A DNA stretch of 29,593 nt. Origin: DATFPQ01 sp035264765 (GTDB lineage Bacteria > Actinomycetota > Actinomycetes > Actinomycetales > Angustibacteraceae). The DNA lies in contig DATFPQ010000081.1 in NCBI GenBank assembly GCA_035264765.1, positions 1 to 29,593 on the forward strand, written 5' to 3'. The notes under the pieces were generated by a model, which was not told the origin of the DNA, made no database searches, and saw only the letters and a list, made by a program, of their open reading frames with translations. This document shows positions 15,255 through 22,512 of the stretch, piece after piece. Position numbers and translations under genes: made by a program. How positions within the stretch are numbered: position 1 is the first letter of the stretch; every line of letters begins with the position of its first letter.

Positions 15255-15701
15255 CTAAGTGCCCGCCTCCGCTTCGGTCGACGGCGGGAAGTAGACGACC
15301 TCCCACAGGTGACCGTCCGGGTCGCTGAAGTATCCGGAGTAGATGCCCCATGGCCGGTGGTGCGGCGCGCCCAGCACGGTCGCACCGGCCCGGGCCGCCT
15401 CATCGAGCAGCCGGTCGACGTCCTCACGACGCTCGACGATGTGGCCGAGGCTGTGTCCGGACCCGCTCAACCGGTCGGGCAGCACGCCCGCGTCCTTCGC
15501 CAGCTCGGACCGGGGGTAGATCGCCAGGACGAGCCCGTCGTCGAGGGAGAACATCGCCGCAGCGCCCGCCGGCGTCTGCTCGTCGCCGGGAAACTCGGTG
15601 CCGATGATGCCGGGGGACGACAGGCCGAGCCCCTGGTAGAAGCCCAGGGCGCGTTCGAGGTCGCTGACCCCCAACGTGATGACGTGGATCCGGGCTTTCA
15701 C
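15255..15701 (-). CDS. VOC-family (glyoxalase/bleomycin-resistance-like) protein
   Basis: A 148-aa vicinal-oxygen-chelate fold protein. It opens with KARIHVITLGVSDLERALGFYQGLGL and ends with the classic YFSDPDGHLWEVVYFP, two halves of the paired beta-alpha-beta3 modules. Likely metal ligands are the early His (IHVITLGV), the central His in SLGHIV and the Glu in LWEVVYFP. Members range from glyoxalases to dioxygenases and antibiotic-binding proteins, so the reaction cannot be named. It lies upstream of the ABC exporter on the same strand and might be co-regulated with it, for example in handling a toxic compound; this is inference. Confidence 0.88.
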   Translation of the reverse strand: MKARIHVITLGVSDLERALGFYQGLGLSSPGIIGTEFPGDEQTPAGAAAMFSLDDGLVLAIYPRSELAKDAGVLPDRLSGSGHSLGHIVERREDVDRLLDEAARAGATVLGAPHHRPWGIYSGYFSDPDGHLWEVVYFPPSTEAEAGT

Positions 15702-15887
15702 GGCACGAACCTCCCGGGTCGGTGCTGACGGCGGCCTCGGTCGGCCGCCCCGTCCACCGGGCTACCGCACCGCCGGGCGGGCCCGCAAGACCGCCTCCGG
15801 AACGGCATGAGCCGGTTGCCCACGTCCCCGGGTCGCGCCGCGGTCGGCGGCTCGGCAGGATGGCCTCGTCCACGACCGGGAGGTTCC

Positions 15888-16436
15888 ATGTCTGTCGTAC
15901 GCCGCATCGCCCGTCCGCTGCTCGCCGCGACGTTCGTCAGCGGGGGTGTGGACGCCTACCGCCACCCCGAACCCCGCGCCAAGATGGCGGCCCCTGTGAT
16001 CGAGAAGTACGCCGCACAGGTCGGCCTGCCGAACGACCCGGAGCTGCTCGTGCGCGCCAACGGCGCGGCGATGGCCGGTGCCGGGGCGCTCCTCGCGATG
16101 GGTCGGTTCCCGCGGCTGTCCGCGACCGTGCTGGCGCTCACGATCGTCCCGACGACGCTGGCCGGCCACCCGTTCTGGGAGGTCAAGGACCCCGCGCAGC
16201 GCAAGCAGCAGCTGCTGCACTTCCTCAAGAACGCCGGCCTCCTCGGCGGGGTGCTGCTCGCCGCGGTCGACACCGAGGGCAAGCCTGGTCTGGGCTGGCG
16301 CGCGCGCCGCGCCGCAAAGGACACCAAGCGCAGCGCGGCGCTGGCCCGCAAGGAGGCCAAGGGTGCGGCCAAGGCCGCCCGCCGCGAGGCCAGGCTGGCC
16401 AAGCACGCGGTTGGCGGCGCGCTGCCGTTCCGCTGA
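15888..16436 (+). CDS. DoxX-family membrane protein
   Basis: A 182-aa integral membrane protein. The N-terminal part reads RRIARPLLAATFVSGGVDAYRHPEPRA, the standard opening of actinobacterial DoxX-like proteins. Hydrophobic segments follow around residues 65-80, 85-105 and 115-130, and then a long basic, alanine/lysine/arginine-rich cytoplasmic tail (about 50 residues). The ATG at 15888 is preceded by GGGAGG about 4 nt upstream; a longer in-frame start at 15807 lacks similarity. DoxX proteins are linked to thiol/redox balance in some bacteria, which would suit a neighbourhood with sigR, but no specific role is assigned. It precedes aroA on the same strand. Confidence 0.85.
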   Translation: MSVVRRIARPLLAATFVSGGVDAYRHPEPRAKMAAPVIEKYAAQVGLPNDPELLVRANGAAMAGAGALLAMGRFPRLSATVLALTIVPTTLAGHPFWEVKDPAQRKQQLLHFLKNAGLLGGVLLAAVDTEGKPGLGWRARRAAKDTKRSAALARKEAKGAAKAARREARLAKHAVGGALPFR

Positions 16437-16731
16437 GCGAGCGGCACAGGGCGGGACCGCTGGGACGTCGCTGCGCCTGACCGCGCCCTTAGCCACCGCG
16501 CCGGAGCCGCATCAGGAATGTTGAGCACGATCCGCGTGACCGTGGCAACGAGTGTTGCGCCGACGAGGCTCGTTGCCACGATCGCGCCGATCCAGCGCAA
16601 ACCCACGCCGCGGCCGCGCACGGCGTGCCTCTTCCAGCCCTACGCGCGGGGCGGCATTGGCCCGCCGCCGCGGTGACGCGTGGACCGGCGCCGGTTCGAC
16701 GCGCGGGACGGCGACCGGGGAGACTGGCCCC
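16437..16731. other. Intergenic region upstream of aroA with long inverted repeat
   Basis: A 295-nt gap. Its main content is the 12-bp inverted repeat at 16541-16580, annotated separately. A minus-strand frame (start near 16621) encodes one hydrophobic helix here but uses rarer codons and runs into antisense of the DoxX gene, so I do not call it. No clear promoter elements were found. Confidence 0.4.
16541..16580. repeat. Perfect 12-bp inverted repeat upstream of aroA
   Basis: CGTGGCAACGAG (16541-16552) and CTCGTTGCCACG (16569-16580) are perfect complements around 16 nt. They could form a strong hairpin (terminator after the DoxX gene) or a two-half-site operator 150 nt before the aroA start. 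Confidence 0.7.
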
Positions 16732-18069
16732 ATGGTCGCTTTCCCTGCCCACAGCATCGCCCCGGCGGACTGGCCGGCTCCCCGCTGCGCGGCGCCGGTC
16801 GACGCGACCGTGCGCGTGCCGGGCAGCAAGTCTCTGACCAACCGGTTGCTGCTGCTGGCGGCGCTCGCGGACGGCCCGAGCCGTATCGGCGCCCCGCTGC
16901 GTTCGCGGGACACCCTGCTGATGGCCGCGGCGCTGCGTGCCCTCGGTGTCGACGTGGTTGACGACGGCGACGACTGGCTGGTGACCCCCGGGCCGCTGCG
17001 CGGGGACGTGGACGTCGACACCGGGCTGGCGGGAACGGTGCTGCGGTTCCTGCCCGGTGCCGCTGCCCTCGCGAACGGCGACGTCCGCTTCGACGGCGAC
17101 GCCAGGATGCGCGAGCGGCCGGTGCGGCCGGTGGTCGAGGGGCTGCGCGCGCTGGGCGTGGAGATCGACGACGGAGGGCGCGGCGGGCTGCCGTTCACCG
17201 TGCGGGGGCGGGGCAGCGTGCCCGGCGGCGAGGTGACCATCGACGCCTCTGCGTCCAGTCAGTTCGTGTCTGGGCTGCTCCTGGCCGGCGCGCGCTACGA
17301 CGGCGGCGTGACGGTGCGCCACGAAGGCCCGCCGGTGCCCAGCCAGCCGCACGTCGACATGACCGTCGAGGTGCTGCGGCGTTACGGCGTCGCGGTGCAC
17401 GACGACGTCCCTGACCGATGGACCGTCGAGCCCGGGGCGGTGCGTGCCGTCGACGTCGAGGTCGAGCCCGACCTGTCGACCGCCGCACCCTTCCTGGCGG
17501 CGGCCCTGGTGACTGGCGGGACCGTCCGGGTTCCGGGCTGGCCGCTCCGGACGACGCAGGCCGGTGATGCGCTGCGCGACGTGCTGGCCGCGATGGCAGC
17601 CACGGTGGTCCGCGACGACGACGGCCTCACGGTCACCGGCGGGGCGGGCATCGCGGGCGTCGACCTCGACCTGCACGACGTCGGCGAGCTGACGCCGGTG
17701 GTCACGGCCCTCGCCGCCCTGGCCGACTCCCCCTCCCGGATCCGTGGCGTCGCGCATCTCCGCGGCCACGAGACCGACCGATTGGCGGCGCTCGCGACCG
17801 AGCTCGGCCGGCTTGGCGGCGACGTCTCTGAGACGGAGGACGGGCTGGCGATCCGCCCAGTGCCGCTGCACGGCGGCTTGTTCCGTACGTACGACGACCA
17901 CCGGATGGCGATGGCGGGCGCCGTCGTCGGCCTGGCGGTCGACGGCGTGGTCGTCGAGAACGTGGCGACGACCGCGAAGACGCTGCCGAACTTCCCCGAG
18001 CGCTGGCTCGCGTTGTTGGCTGGCGCGCAACCCGGGCGTCCGGACGCCCCCGAGGAGGCCGCTCGGTGA
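16732..18069 (+). CDS. aroA: 3-phosphoshikimate 1-carboxyvinyltransferase (EPSP synthase)
   Basis: A 445-aa cytoplasmic enzyme of the shikimate pathway. It joins phosphoenolpyruvate to shikimate-3-phosphate, giving EPSP on the way to chorismate. Motifs run VPGSKSLTNRLLLLAALADG (PEP/S3P-binding Lys-Ser), DTGLAGTVLRFLPG, RMRERPVRPVVEGLRALG, DASASSQFVSGLLLAG, the RGHETDRLAALATELGRLG loop and TYDDHRMAMAGAVVG. Length is normal. ATG 16732 follows GGGGAG by about 10 nt. The rsgA start overlaps its stop by 4 nt (GTGA), so the two are translationally coupled. The aroA-rsgA order is shared with other actinobacteria. Confidence 0.97.
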   Translation: MVAFPAHSIAPADWPAPRCAAPVDATVRVPGSKSLTNRLLLLAALADGPSRIGAPLRSRDTLLMAAALRALGVDVVDDGDDWLVTPGPLRGDVDVDTGLAGTVLRFLPGAAALANGDVRFDGDARMRERPVRPVVEGLRALGVEIDDGGRGGLPFTVRGRGSVPGGEVTIDASASSQFVSGLLLAGARYDGGVTVRHEGPPVPSQPHVDMTVEVLRRYGVAVHDDVPDRWTVEPGAVRAVDVEVEPDLSTAAPFLAAALVTGGTVRVPGWPLRTTQAGDALRDVLAAMAATVVRDDDGLTVTGGAGIAGVDLDLHDVGELTPVVTALAALADSPSRIRGVAHLRGHETDRLAALATELGRLGGDVSETEDGLAIRPVPLHGGLFRTYDDHRMAMAGAVVGLAVDGVVVENVATTAKTLPNFPERWLALLAGAQPGRPDAPEEAAR

Positions 18070-19094
18070 CCCGCCGGCCGGCGAGCCACTACGACGAGAG
18101 CGACGTGCGGGTTCGACCCTCACGGCGAGGAACACGGCCCCGTACCAAGGAGCGCCCCAGGCACGAGGACGCCGAGCTCGGCTTTGTCGTAGGGGTCGAC
18201 CGCGGCCGCTACACCACGCTCGTCGGCTCGGGCCTGGACGAACGCACGGTCGTTGCCATGAAGGCCCGGGAGCTGGGGCGCAAGGGCATCGTCGTGGGCG
18301 ACGAGGTGGCCCTGGTGGGCGAGACCTCCGGCAGCAACGACGCGCTCGCCCGGATCGTGCGGGTCGAGGACCGCCGGACGGTGCTGCGCCGGACCGCCGA
18401 CGACACCGACCCTTACGAGCGGGTCGTCGTCGCAAACGCCGACCAACTGGCGGTCGTGACCGCGCTCGCCGACCCCGAGCCGCGGCCGCGGATGGTGGAC
18501 CGGTGCCTGGTCGCGGCGTACGACGCCGGGCTGAAGCCACTGCTCATCCTGACCAAGGCCGACCTGGCCGACCCGGCGCCGTTCCTCGGCAGCTACGCGC
18601 CGCTGGACGTCCCGTACGTCGTCACGCACCTGCGCCCGGACGGGTCCGTCGTCGGGCTTGACGCCGTCCGCCAGCGCTTGGAGTCGCGACGCAGCGTGCT
18701 CGTCGGGCACTCCGGCGTCGGCAAGTCCACGCTCGTCAACGCGTTGGTGCCGGGGGCCGGGCGCTCCATCGGCTCGGTCAACGAGGTCACCGGCCGGGGC
18801 CGCCACACGTCGACGTCGGCCGTGGCGCTACGGCTGCCGCACCGCGCCGGCTGGGTCATCGATACCCCCGGCGTGCGCTCGTTCGGCCTCGCACACATCG
18901 ACCTGGCCCGGATCATCAACGCCTTCCCGGACCTCGAGCCCGGCACCGAGGAGTGCCCTCGCGGGTGTACCCACGACGAGCCGGACTGCGCGCTCGATGC
19001 CTGGGTCCAGGCGGGACACGCCGGTCCGGCCGGCCGATCCCGGCTGGACTCCCTGCGCCGCGTGCTGCGCGCGCGATCCGGCTCGGCCGATTAG
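18066..19094 (+). CDS. rsgA: Ribosome small-subunit biogenesis GTPase RsgA
   Basis: A 342-aa circularly permuted GTPase that helps late maturation of the 30S subunit. The N-terminal OB-like domain (VGVDRGRYTTLV through VLRRTADDTDPYERV) is followed by the permuted G motifs in the order G4 (LILTKADL), G1/P-loop (GHSGVGKSTLVNAL) and G3 (VIDTPGVRSF). Then comes the C-terminal zinc motif ECPRGCTHDEPDC. The basic N-terminal extension (about 35 residues) is common in actinobacteria. GTG 18066 overlaps the aroA stop by 4 nt. It converges with the DUF2231 gene across a repeat-rich, G-quadruplex-prone gap. Confidence 0.95.
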   Translation: MTRRPASHYDESDVRVRPSRRGTRPRTKERPRHEDAELGFVVGVDRGRYTTLVGSGLDERTVVAMKARELGRKGIVVGDEVALVGETSGSNDALARIVRVEDRRTVLRRTADDTDPYERVVVANADQLAVVTALADPEPRPRMVDRCLVAAYDAGLKPLLILTKADLADPAPFLGSYAPLDVPYVVTHLRPDGSVVGLDAVRQRLESRRSVLVGHSGVGKSTLVNALVPGAGRSIGSVNEVTGRGRHTSTSAVALRLPHRAGWVIDTPGVRSFGLAHIDLARIINAFPDLEPGTEECPRGCTHDEPDCALDAWVQAGHAGPAGRSRLDSLRRVLRARSGSAD

Positions 19095-19115
19095 CCGCTA
19101 GGCCGACCACCCCCC

Positions 19116-19184
19116 GCCCGAGCAGCCCCCGCCCGAGCAGCCCCGCCCGAGCAGCCCCGCCCGAGCAGCCCCGCCCGAGCAGCC
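19116..19184. repeat. Five tandem copies of a 12-bp core, G-quadruplex-prone on the minus strand
   Basis: The core GCCCGAGCAGCC starts at 19116, 19131, 19145, 19159 and 19173, so the period is 15, 14, 14 and 14 nt. It fills the 104-nt gap between the convergent stops of rsgA and the DUF2231 gene. The minus strand has repeated GGGCGGGG runs separated by CTGCTC, fitting a G-quadruplex pattern. The period is not a multiple of three, so it is non-coding. Confidence 0.85.
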
Positions 19185-19198
19185 GCAGCCCGACCCGC

Positions 19199-19660
19199 TC
19201 AGCCGCCCGCGGTCGTGTTCGCGACGACGTCCTTCCACACCGCGATCGCGCCGGACTCGCCGACGCGGACGACCCAGACCACGGTGGCGAGCGCCACCAC
19301 GGCCGACAGCACACCGGTCCCCAGCCGGGCGGCCCCGCCTCGCGCGTGGAGCAGGGCGACCAGGACGGACGACACGAGCAGTGCCAGCGCGAACCAGATC
19401 ATGTTGCTCCCGATGGCGGCGTGGTCGGCGACCAGCCCACTTGCACCGATCCTGGCCGCTAGCCGCTGCCCGGCCTGGGCGGTCAGCCAGACCATGGCGA
19501 CCATGACCGCGTTCAGGCCGACCACGGGCCAGGCGGCCAGTGTCCTGACGCGGGGCCAGAAGGCAACCGCGACCGTGACCACGCACGCCAGGGGTACCAG
19601 CACGACGGTCGCGTGCAGCAGCAGGACGTGAGTGGGCAAACCACGGAAGGTGTCGAGCAC
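19199..19660 (-). CDS. DUF2231-like membrane protein
   Basis: A 153-aa protein with four predicted membrane helices. It opens LDTFRGLPTHVLLLHATVVLVPLA, which matches the typical DUF2231 start (short helix with GLPxH, then an H-containing first membrane segment). Further segments include WPVVGLNAVMVAMVWLTA, NMIWFALALLVSSVLVALL and LGTGVLSAVVALATVVWVVRVG. GTG 19660 was chosen because GGAGG lies 5 nt upstream and family similarity begins there; the frame remains open far upstream. The function of DUF2231 is unknown. It is divergent from the hisN-like gene (90 nt apart) and convergent with rsgA. Confidence 0.82.
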   Translation of the reverse strand: MLDTFRGLPTHVLLLHATVVLVPLACVVTVAVAFWPRVRTLAAWPVVGLNAVMVAMVWLTAQAGQRLAARIGASGLVADHAAIGSNMIWFALALLVSSVLVALLHARGGAARLGTGVLSAVVALATVVWVVRVGESGAIAVWKDVVANTTAGG

Positions 19661-19750
19661 GAGGGCCTCCGGCGCTTGTCCAACGGGAGAAGATCGCACC
19701 ACCGTAGGCTGGGAACAACCTGGACGTTGTGAGAACGATAGGTTGCACAG

Positions 19751-20548
19751 GTGCCGACCTACGACGACGACCTTCGCCTCGCGCACGTCATCGCCGACCA
19801 GGTTGACGGGCTCACGCTGGACCGCTTCCGGGCCGCCGACCTGCGGGTCAACACCAAGCCAGACCTGACGCCGGTTACCGACGCCGACCTGGCGGCGGAG
19901 GAGCTCGTGCGGTCGCAGCTCAAGCGGACCCGGCCCCGCGACGCCGTCGTGGGCGAGGAGCTGGCGACGACCGGGCACGGCCCGCGGCGCTGGGTGGTCG
20001 ACCCGATCGACGGCACGAAGAACTTCGTCCGCGGCGTCCCCGTGTGGGCGACGCTCATCGCGCTCGTGGACGGCGACCAGCCCGTACTGGGCGTGGTGTC
20101 GGCGCCTGCGCTGCAGCGGCGCTGGTGGGCCGCAACGGGGTCGGGAGCGTTCACCGGCCGCAGCCTGTCGTCCGCGCGGCGGCTGGCCGTGTCCGGCGTC
20201 GCCCGGCTGCAGGACGCGTCGCTGTCCTACTCCAGCCTCGACGGCTGGGAGCAACAGGACCGGCTGCACGGTTTCCTCGACCTCACCCGACGCTGCTGGC
20301 GCACGCGCGCGTACGGCGACTTCTGGTCGTACATGCTTGTCGCCGAGGGCGCCGCCGACGTGGCCTGCGAGCCGGACCTCGCCGTCCACGACATGGCCGC
20401 CCTGGTGCCCATCGTCACCGAGGCCGGGGGACGATTCACCTCACTGGACGGCCGTCCCGGCCCCTGGGGGGCAAGCGCGGTGGCTACCAACGGGGCCCTG
20501 CACGACGACGTCCTGCGGCTGCTTGGACCGGACCACCCGGCCGGGTGA
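19751..20548 (+). CDS. hisN: Histidinol-phosphatase, inositol-monophosphatase type
   Basis: A 265-aa Mg-dependent phosphatase of the IMPase fold. The actinobacterial HisN group removes phosphate from histidinol phosphate in histidine synthesis. Metal-site motifs are KPDLTPVTDADLAAEELV, VVGEELATTG (GEE), WVVDPIDGTKNFVRG (DPIDGT) and the C-terminal DLAVHDMAALVPIVTEAGG. The GTG start at 19751 gives the standard N-terminus (YDDDLRLAHVIADQVD). Many actinomycetes have this gene after aroA-rsgA. Other IMPase substrates (inositol phosphate, PAP) cannot be fully ruled out, but similarity to HisN is strong. Confidence 0.9.
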   Translation: MPTYDDDLRLAHVIADQVDGLTLDRFRAADLRVNTKPDLTPVTDADLAAEELVRSQLKRTRPRDAVVGEELATTGHGPRRWVVDPIDGTKNFVRGVPVWATLIALVDGDQPVLGVVSAPALQRRWWAATGSGAFTGRSLSSARRLAVSGVARLQDASLSYSSLDGWEQQDRLHGFLDLTRRCWRTRAYGDFWSYMLVAEGAADVACEPDLAVHDMAALVPIVTEAGGRFTSLDGRPGPWGASAVATNGALHDDVLRLLGPDHPAG

Positions 20549-20692
20549 CCACAGCGCCCGACGTCCGTTGTCACATCACTCGAAGCGCGAAAGGGCTGCG
20601 ATTCACGACCATCCCGCTGTTTCGACGCCTGCGGCAACGACTTCGGGCGGCGGGCGGTGCGGTGGAAGGACGGCTGCTGGGACGATGACGGC

Positions 20693-20899
20693 GTGCGTGA
20701 CGTCAGCATCACCGAGGACGGCATCCGGCTCGGCCAGCTGCTGAAGCTCGCCGGGTTGGTCGACACCGGCGCGGATGCCAAGACCGTGCTTGCCGCAGGT
20801 GAGGTACGGGTCAACGGTGAGGTGGAGACACGGCGTGGTCGCCAGCTGCGCCGGGGGGACGTCGTCGAGCGTGCGGGCGAGGCCGTCCGGGTCAGCTGA
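20693..20899 (+). CDS. S4-domain RNA-binding protein (YaaA-like)
   Basis: A 68-aa protein made of a single S4 domain: RLGQLLKLAGLVDTGADAKTVLAAGEVRVNGEVETRRGRQLRRGDVV. This matches the small YaaA/YbcJ-type RNA-binding proteins, which probably bind rRNA or act in ribosome handling. GTG 20693 was chosen because the domain begins soon after it; an in-frame ATG-like extension to 20657 adds 12 unrelated residues. It follows the hisN-like gene by 144 nt, in which I saw nothing distinct. A long hairpin follows at 20919-20983. Confidence 0.85.
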   Translation: MRDVSITEDGIRLGQLLKLAGLVDTGADAKTVLAAGEVRVNGEVETRRGRQLRRGDVVERAGEAVRVS

Positions 20900-20918
20900 G
20901 CCGCTTCCGCTGCGCCAA

Positions 20919-20983
20919 CGGGTACCTGCCAGGTGGCGGCTTTCCGGATGGGGCGCAAGGGCCGTGCGGCGCCAAGGTACCCG
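20919..20983. terminator. Long inverted repeat after the S4 gene
   Basis: CGGGTACCT (20919-20927) and AGGTACCCG (20975-20983) are perfect complements. GCGCC/GGCGC can extend the stem outward after a small bulge. The 47-nt loop is long. It lies between the convergent S4 gene and the small acidic gene and may help end transcription from either side. Confidence 0.45.
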
Positions 20984-21028
20984 GCAGGGCGCCGAGGACG
21001 CGGAGGCCGTCGCGGCCGCCCCGGTGGC

Positions 21029-21214
21029 TCAGCGGCTGGTGCCGGGGGGCTCGGCGTCCGGACGCTCCGGGTCGTCGTCCGGCTCGTCCCGGGCCGGCTC
21101 CTCCGGCTCGCCGGTGTAGGGGTGCGCGGCCACGCCGGTCAGGGCCGACGCCGCGTCCTCGGCGGCCTTGTCGGCGCCGGTCTTCGGCGCGTCGTCGTCG
21201 GTGCCTTGTGTCAT
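21029..21214 (-). CDS. Small acidic hypothetical protein
   Basis: A 61-aa, strongly acidic protein probably lacking stable structure: MTQGTDDDAPKTGADKAAED, then ALTGVAAHPYTGEPEEPA and a run of Asp/Glu/Pro to the end. No membrane segment, signal peptide or known motif is present. The ATG at 21214 is the likely start; a frame extending upstream to 21451 is antisense to the zinc-finger gene and was rejected. The Shine-Dalgarno is weak. It is divergent from the DksA/TraR-like gene, 82 nt apart, so the two may share a control region. No function is assigned. Confidence 0.55.
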   Translation of the reverse strand: MTQGTDDDAPKTGADKAAEDAASALTGVAAHPYTGEPEEPARDEPDDDPERPDAEPPGTSR

Positions 21215-21296
21215 GCCGCCAGCCTGCCGCGCGACGGCCGCTCGGGCATCTCGAGCCACCGGGATGCCGGCCGCCGTCCGCCGCGTTGGTACGGAC

Positions 21297-21644
21297 GTGA
21301 CCGACCGCCCCATCGACGTCGCTGACCAGCTGCGAGCGTTGCGCCGCGACACCGCCGAGCGCCGGCTGGCCCTGCGCCGGGACTTCGACCGCTTGGTCGA
21401 GGCCGCGCAGTCGGTGTCGACCGACGACGAGCACGACCCGGAGGGCGCCACGTTGGCGTTCGAGAGGGCTCAGGTCGCCGCCCTGCTGGACCAGGCCGAG
21501 CGCCGGCTCGCCGAGCTGGACGCCGCCGTGGCTCGACTGGACGCCGACGAGTACGGGATCTGCGCGTCCTGCGGCGGCTCCATCGCGGCCCAGCGGCTGC
21601 TGGTGCGTCCCGCCGCGACGCGCTGCATAACCTGCGCGCGCTGA
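21297..21644 (+). CDS. DksA/TraR-type C4 zinc-finger protein
   Basis: A 115-aa protein with an N-terminal helical hairpin (DQLRALRRDTAERRLALRRDFDRLVE, then ERAQVAALLDQAERRLAELDAAVARL) and a C-terminal zinc finger. The finger reads GICASCGGSIAAQRLLVRPAATRCITCAR, that is C-x2-C ... C-x2-C. DksA-like proteins reach into the secondary channel of RNA polymerase. Actinobacterial relatives are less well characterised, and whether this one has the acidic tip residues is unclear. GTG 21297 was chosen because it begins the conserved helix; an ATG at 21264 would add 11 residues. Copies of its stop-codon region recur just downstream (21672, 21691). Confidence 0.85.
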   Translation: MTDRPIDVADQLRALRRDTAERRLALRRDFDRLVEAAQSVSTDDEHDPEGATLAFERAQVAALLDQAERRLAELDAAVARLDADEYGICASCGGSIAAQRLLVRPAATRCITCAR

Positions 21645-21699
21645 CGCACGCAGGCCCCTGACACACCGCGGGCGCGCTGACGCACGGCAGGCGCGCTGA
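21636..21699. repeat. Repeated GCGCGCTGA motif at and after a stop codon
   Basis: GCGCGCTGA occurs at 21636-21644 (including the stop codon of the zinc-finger gene), 21672-21680 and 21691-21699. The first two copies continue into CGCACG and CAGGC. It looks like local duplication of the gene's 3' end. Confidence 0.6.
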
Positions 21700-21701
21700 A
21701 G

Positions 21702-21719
21702 CTCGGCGGCTGCGCCGAG
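21702..21719. terminator. Hairpin between convergent zinc-finger and ABC ATPase genes
   Basis: CTCGGCG (21702-21708), loop GCTG, and CGCCGAG (21713-21719) form a perfect 7-bp stem between two convergent stops, a plausible shared terminator. No T-run follows. Confidence 0.6.
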
Positions 21720-21735
21720 GTGGCGGCGTGCGCCG

Positions 21736-22512
21736 TCACAACGGGTCGAGGATCCGGTGCAGGAACCGCTGCGTGCGCTCCTCCCGGGGTGCGCCGAGGA
21801 CCTGGGCCGGTGCGCCGCACTCGGCCACCACGCCACCGTCCAGGAAGACGACCTGGTCGGCGACCTGCCGGGCGAACCGCATCTCGTGCGTGACGACGAC
21901 CATGGTCCAGCCGTCGGCTGCGAGGTCTTTCATCACGCCGAGGACCTCCCCGACCAGCTCGGGATCGAGCGCCGACGTCGGCTCGTCGAACAGCATCAGC
22001 CGTGGCCGGATGGCCAGCGCCCGCGCGATGCCGACCCGCTGCTGCTGGCCGCCGGAGAGCTGGTACGGGTACTGCTCAGCTTTCTCGGCCAGGCCCACCC
22101 GCTGCAGCAGGCCGATCGCCTCCTGGCGTACCTCCTCCCGCGGCCGGCGCTGCACGACGACCGGTCCCTCCATCACGTTCCCGAGTACGGTGAGGTGCGG
22201 GAACAAGTTGTGGCCTTGGAAGACCATGCCGCTCTGGGCGCGCAGCCGCATGCGCGCGCCGCGGTCGACCGGCCGGGAGAAGTCCACGGTGACATCACCG
22301 ATCCGCACCGTCCCTGCGTCCGGCACCTCCAGGGCGTTCAGCGAGCGCAGCACGGTTGTCTTGCCCGATCCGGACGGCCCGATGAGCACCGTAACCGAGC
22401 CCTCGGGGACTGCCAGATCAACCCCGCGCAGTACATGGTTGTCGCCGAACGACTTCTTCAGCCCCTCGACGCTCAGCAGGTCCACCGGCCCTCCCTTGTC
22501 GGCGCGGGTCAT
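21736..22512 (-). CDS. Polar amino-acid ABC importer, ATP-binding protein
   Basis: A 258-aa cytoplasmic ATPase that powers the importer encoded just upstream. It has Walker A GPSGSGKTT, Q-loop MVFQGHNLFPHLTVLGNV, signature LSGGQQQRVGIARALA, Walker B LMLFDEPTSALDPE and switch-His VVVTHEMRFARQVAD, all typical of the GlnQ/TcyC/ArtP group. The ATG at 22512 overlaps the permease stop by 4 nt (ATGA). The N-terminal 10 residues precede the domain start. Last gene of the three-gene operon. Confidence 0.94.
   Translation of the reverse strand: MTRADKGGPVDLLSVEGLKKSFGDNHVLRGVDLAVPEGSVTVLIGPSGSGKTTVLRSLNALEVPDAGTVRIGDVTVDFSRPVDRGARMRLRAQSGMVFQGHNLFPHLTVLGNVMEGPVVVQRRPREEVRQEAIGLLQRVGLAEKAEQYPYQLSGGQQQRVGIARALAIRPRLMLFDEPTSALDPELVGEVLGVMKDLAADGWTMVVVTHEMRFARQVADQVVFLDGGVVAECGAPAQVLGAPREERTQRFLHRILDPL

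Noticed and set aside
15956..16621. Minus-strand frame with one hydrophobic helix upstream of aroA
   Set aside because: Most of it is antisense to the DoxX gene, it uses rare codons (ACA, CTA, AGG, ATT) and it has no ribosome site. The helix partly reflects the 12-bp inverted repeat.
16489..18540. Long minus-strand open frame opposite aroA/rsgA
   Set aside because: Composition is arginine/proline-rich and typical of antisense frames at very high GC; the plus strand carries two certain genes.
19116..19184. CRISPR-like array
   Set aside because: The repeats are 12 nt with 2-3-nt gaps and no spacers; no cas genes are nearby.
19712..19730. ACAAC-N6-GTTGT between the DUF2231 and hisN genes as an operator
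   Set aside because: Arms of only 5 bp and no conserved context; too weak to call.
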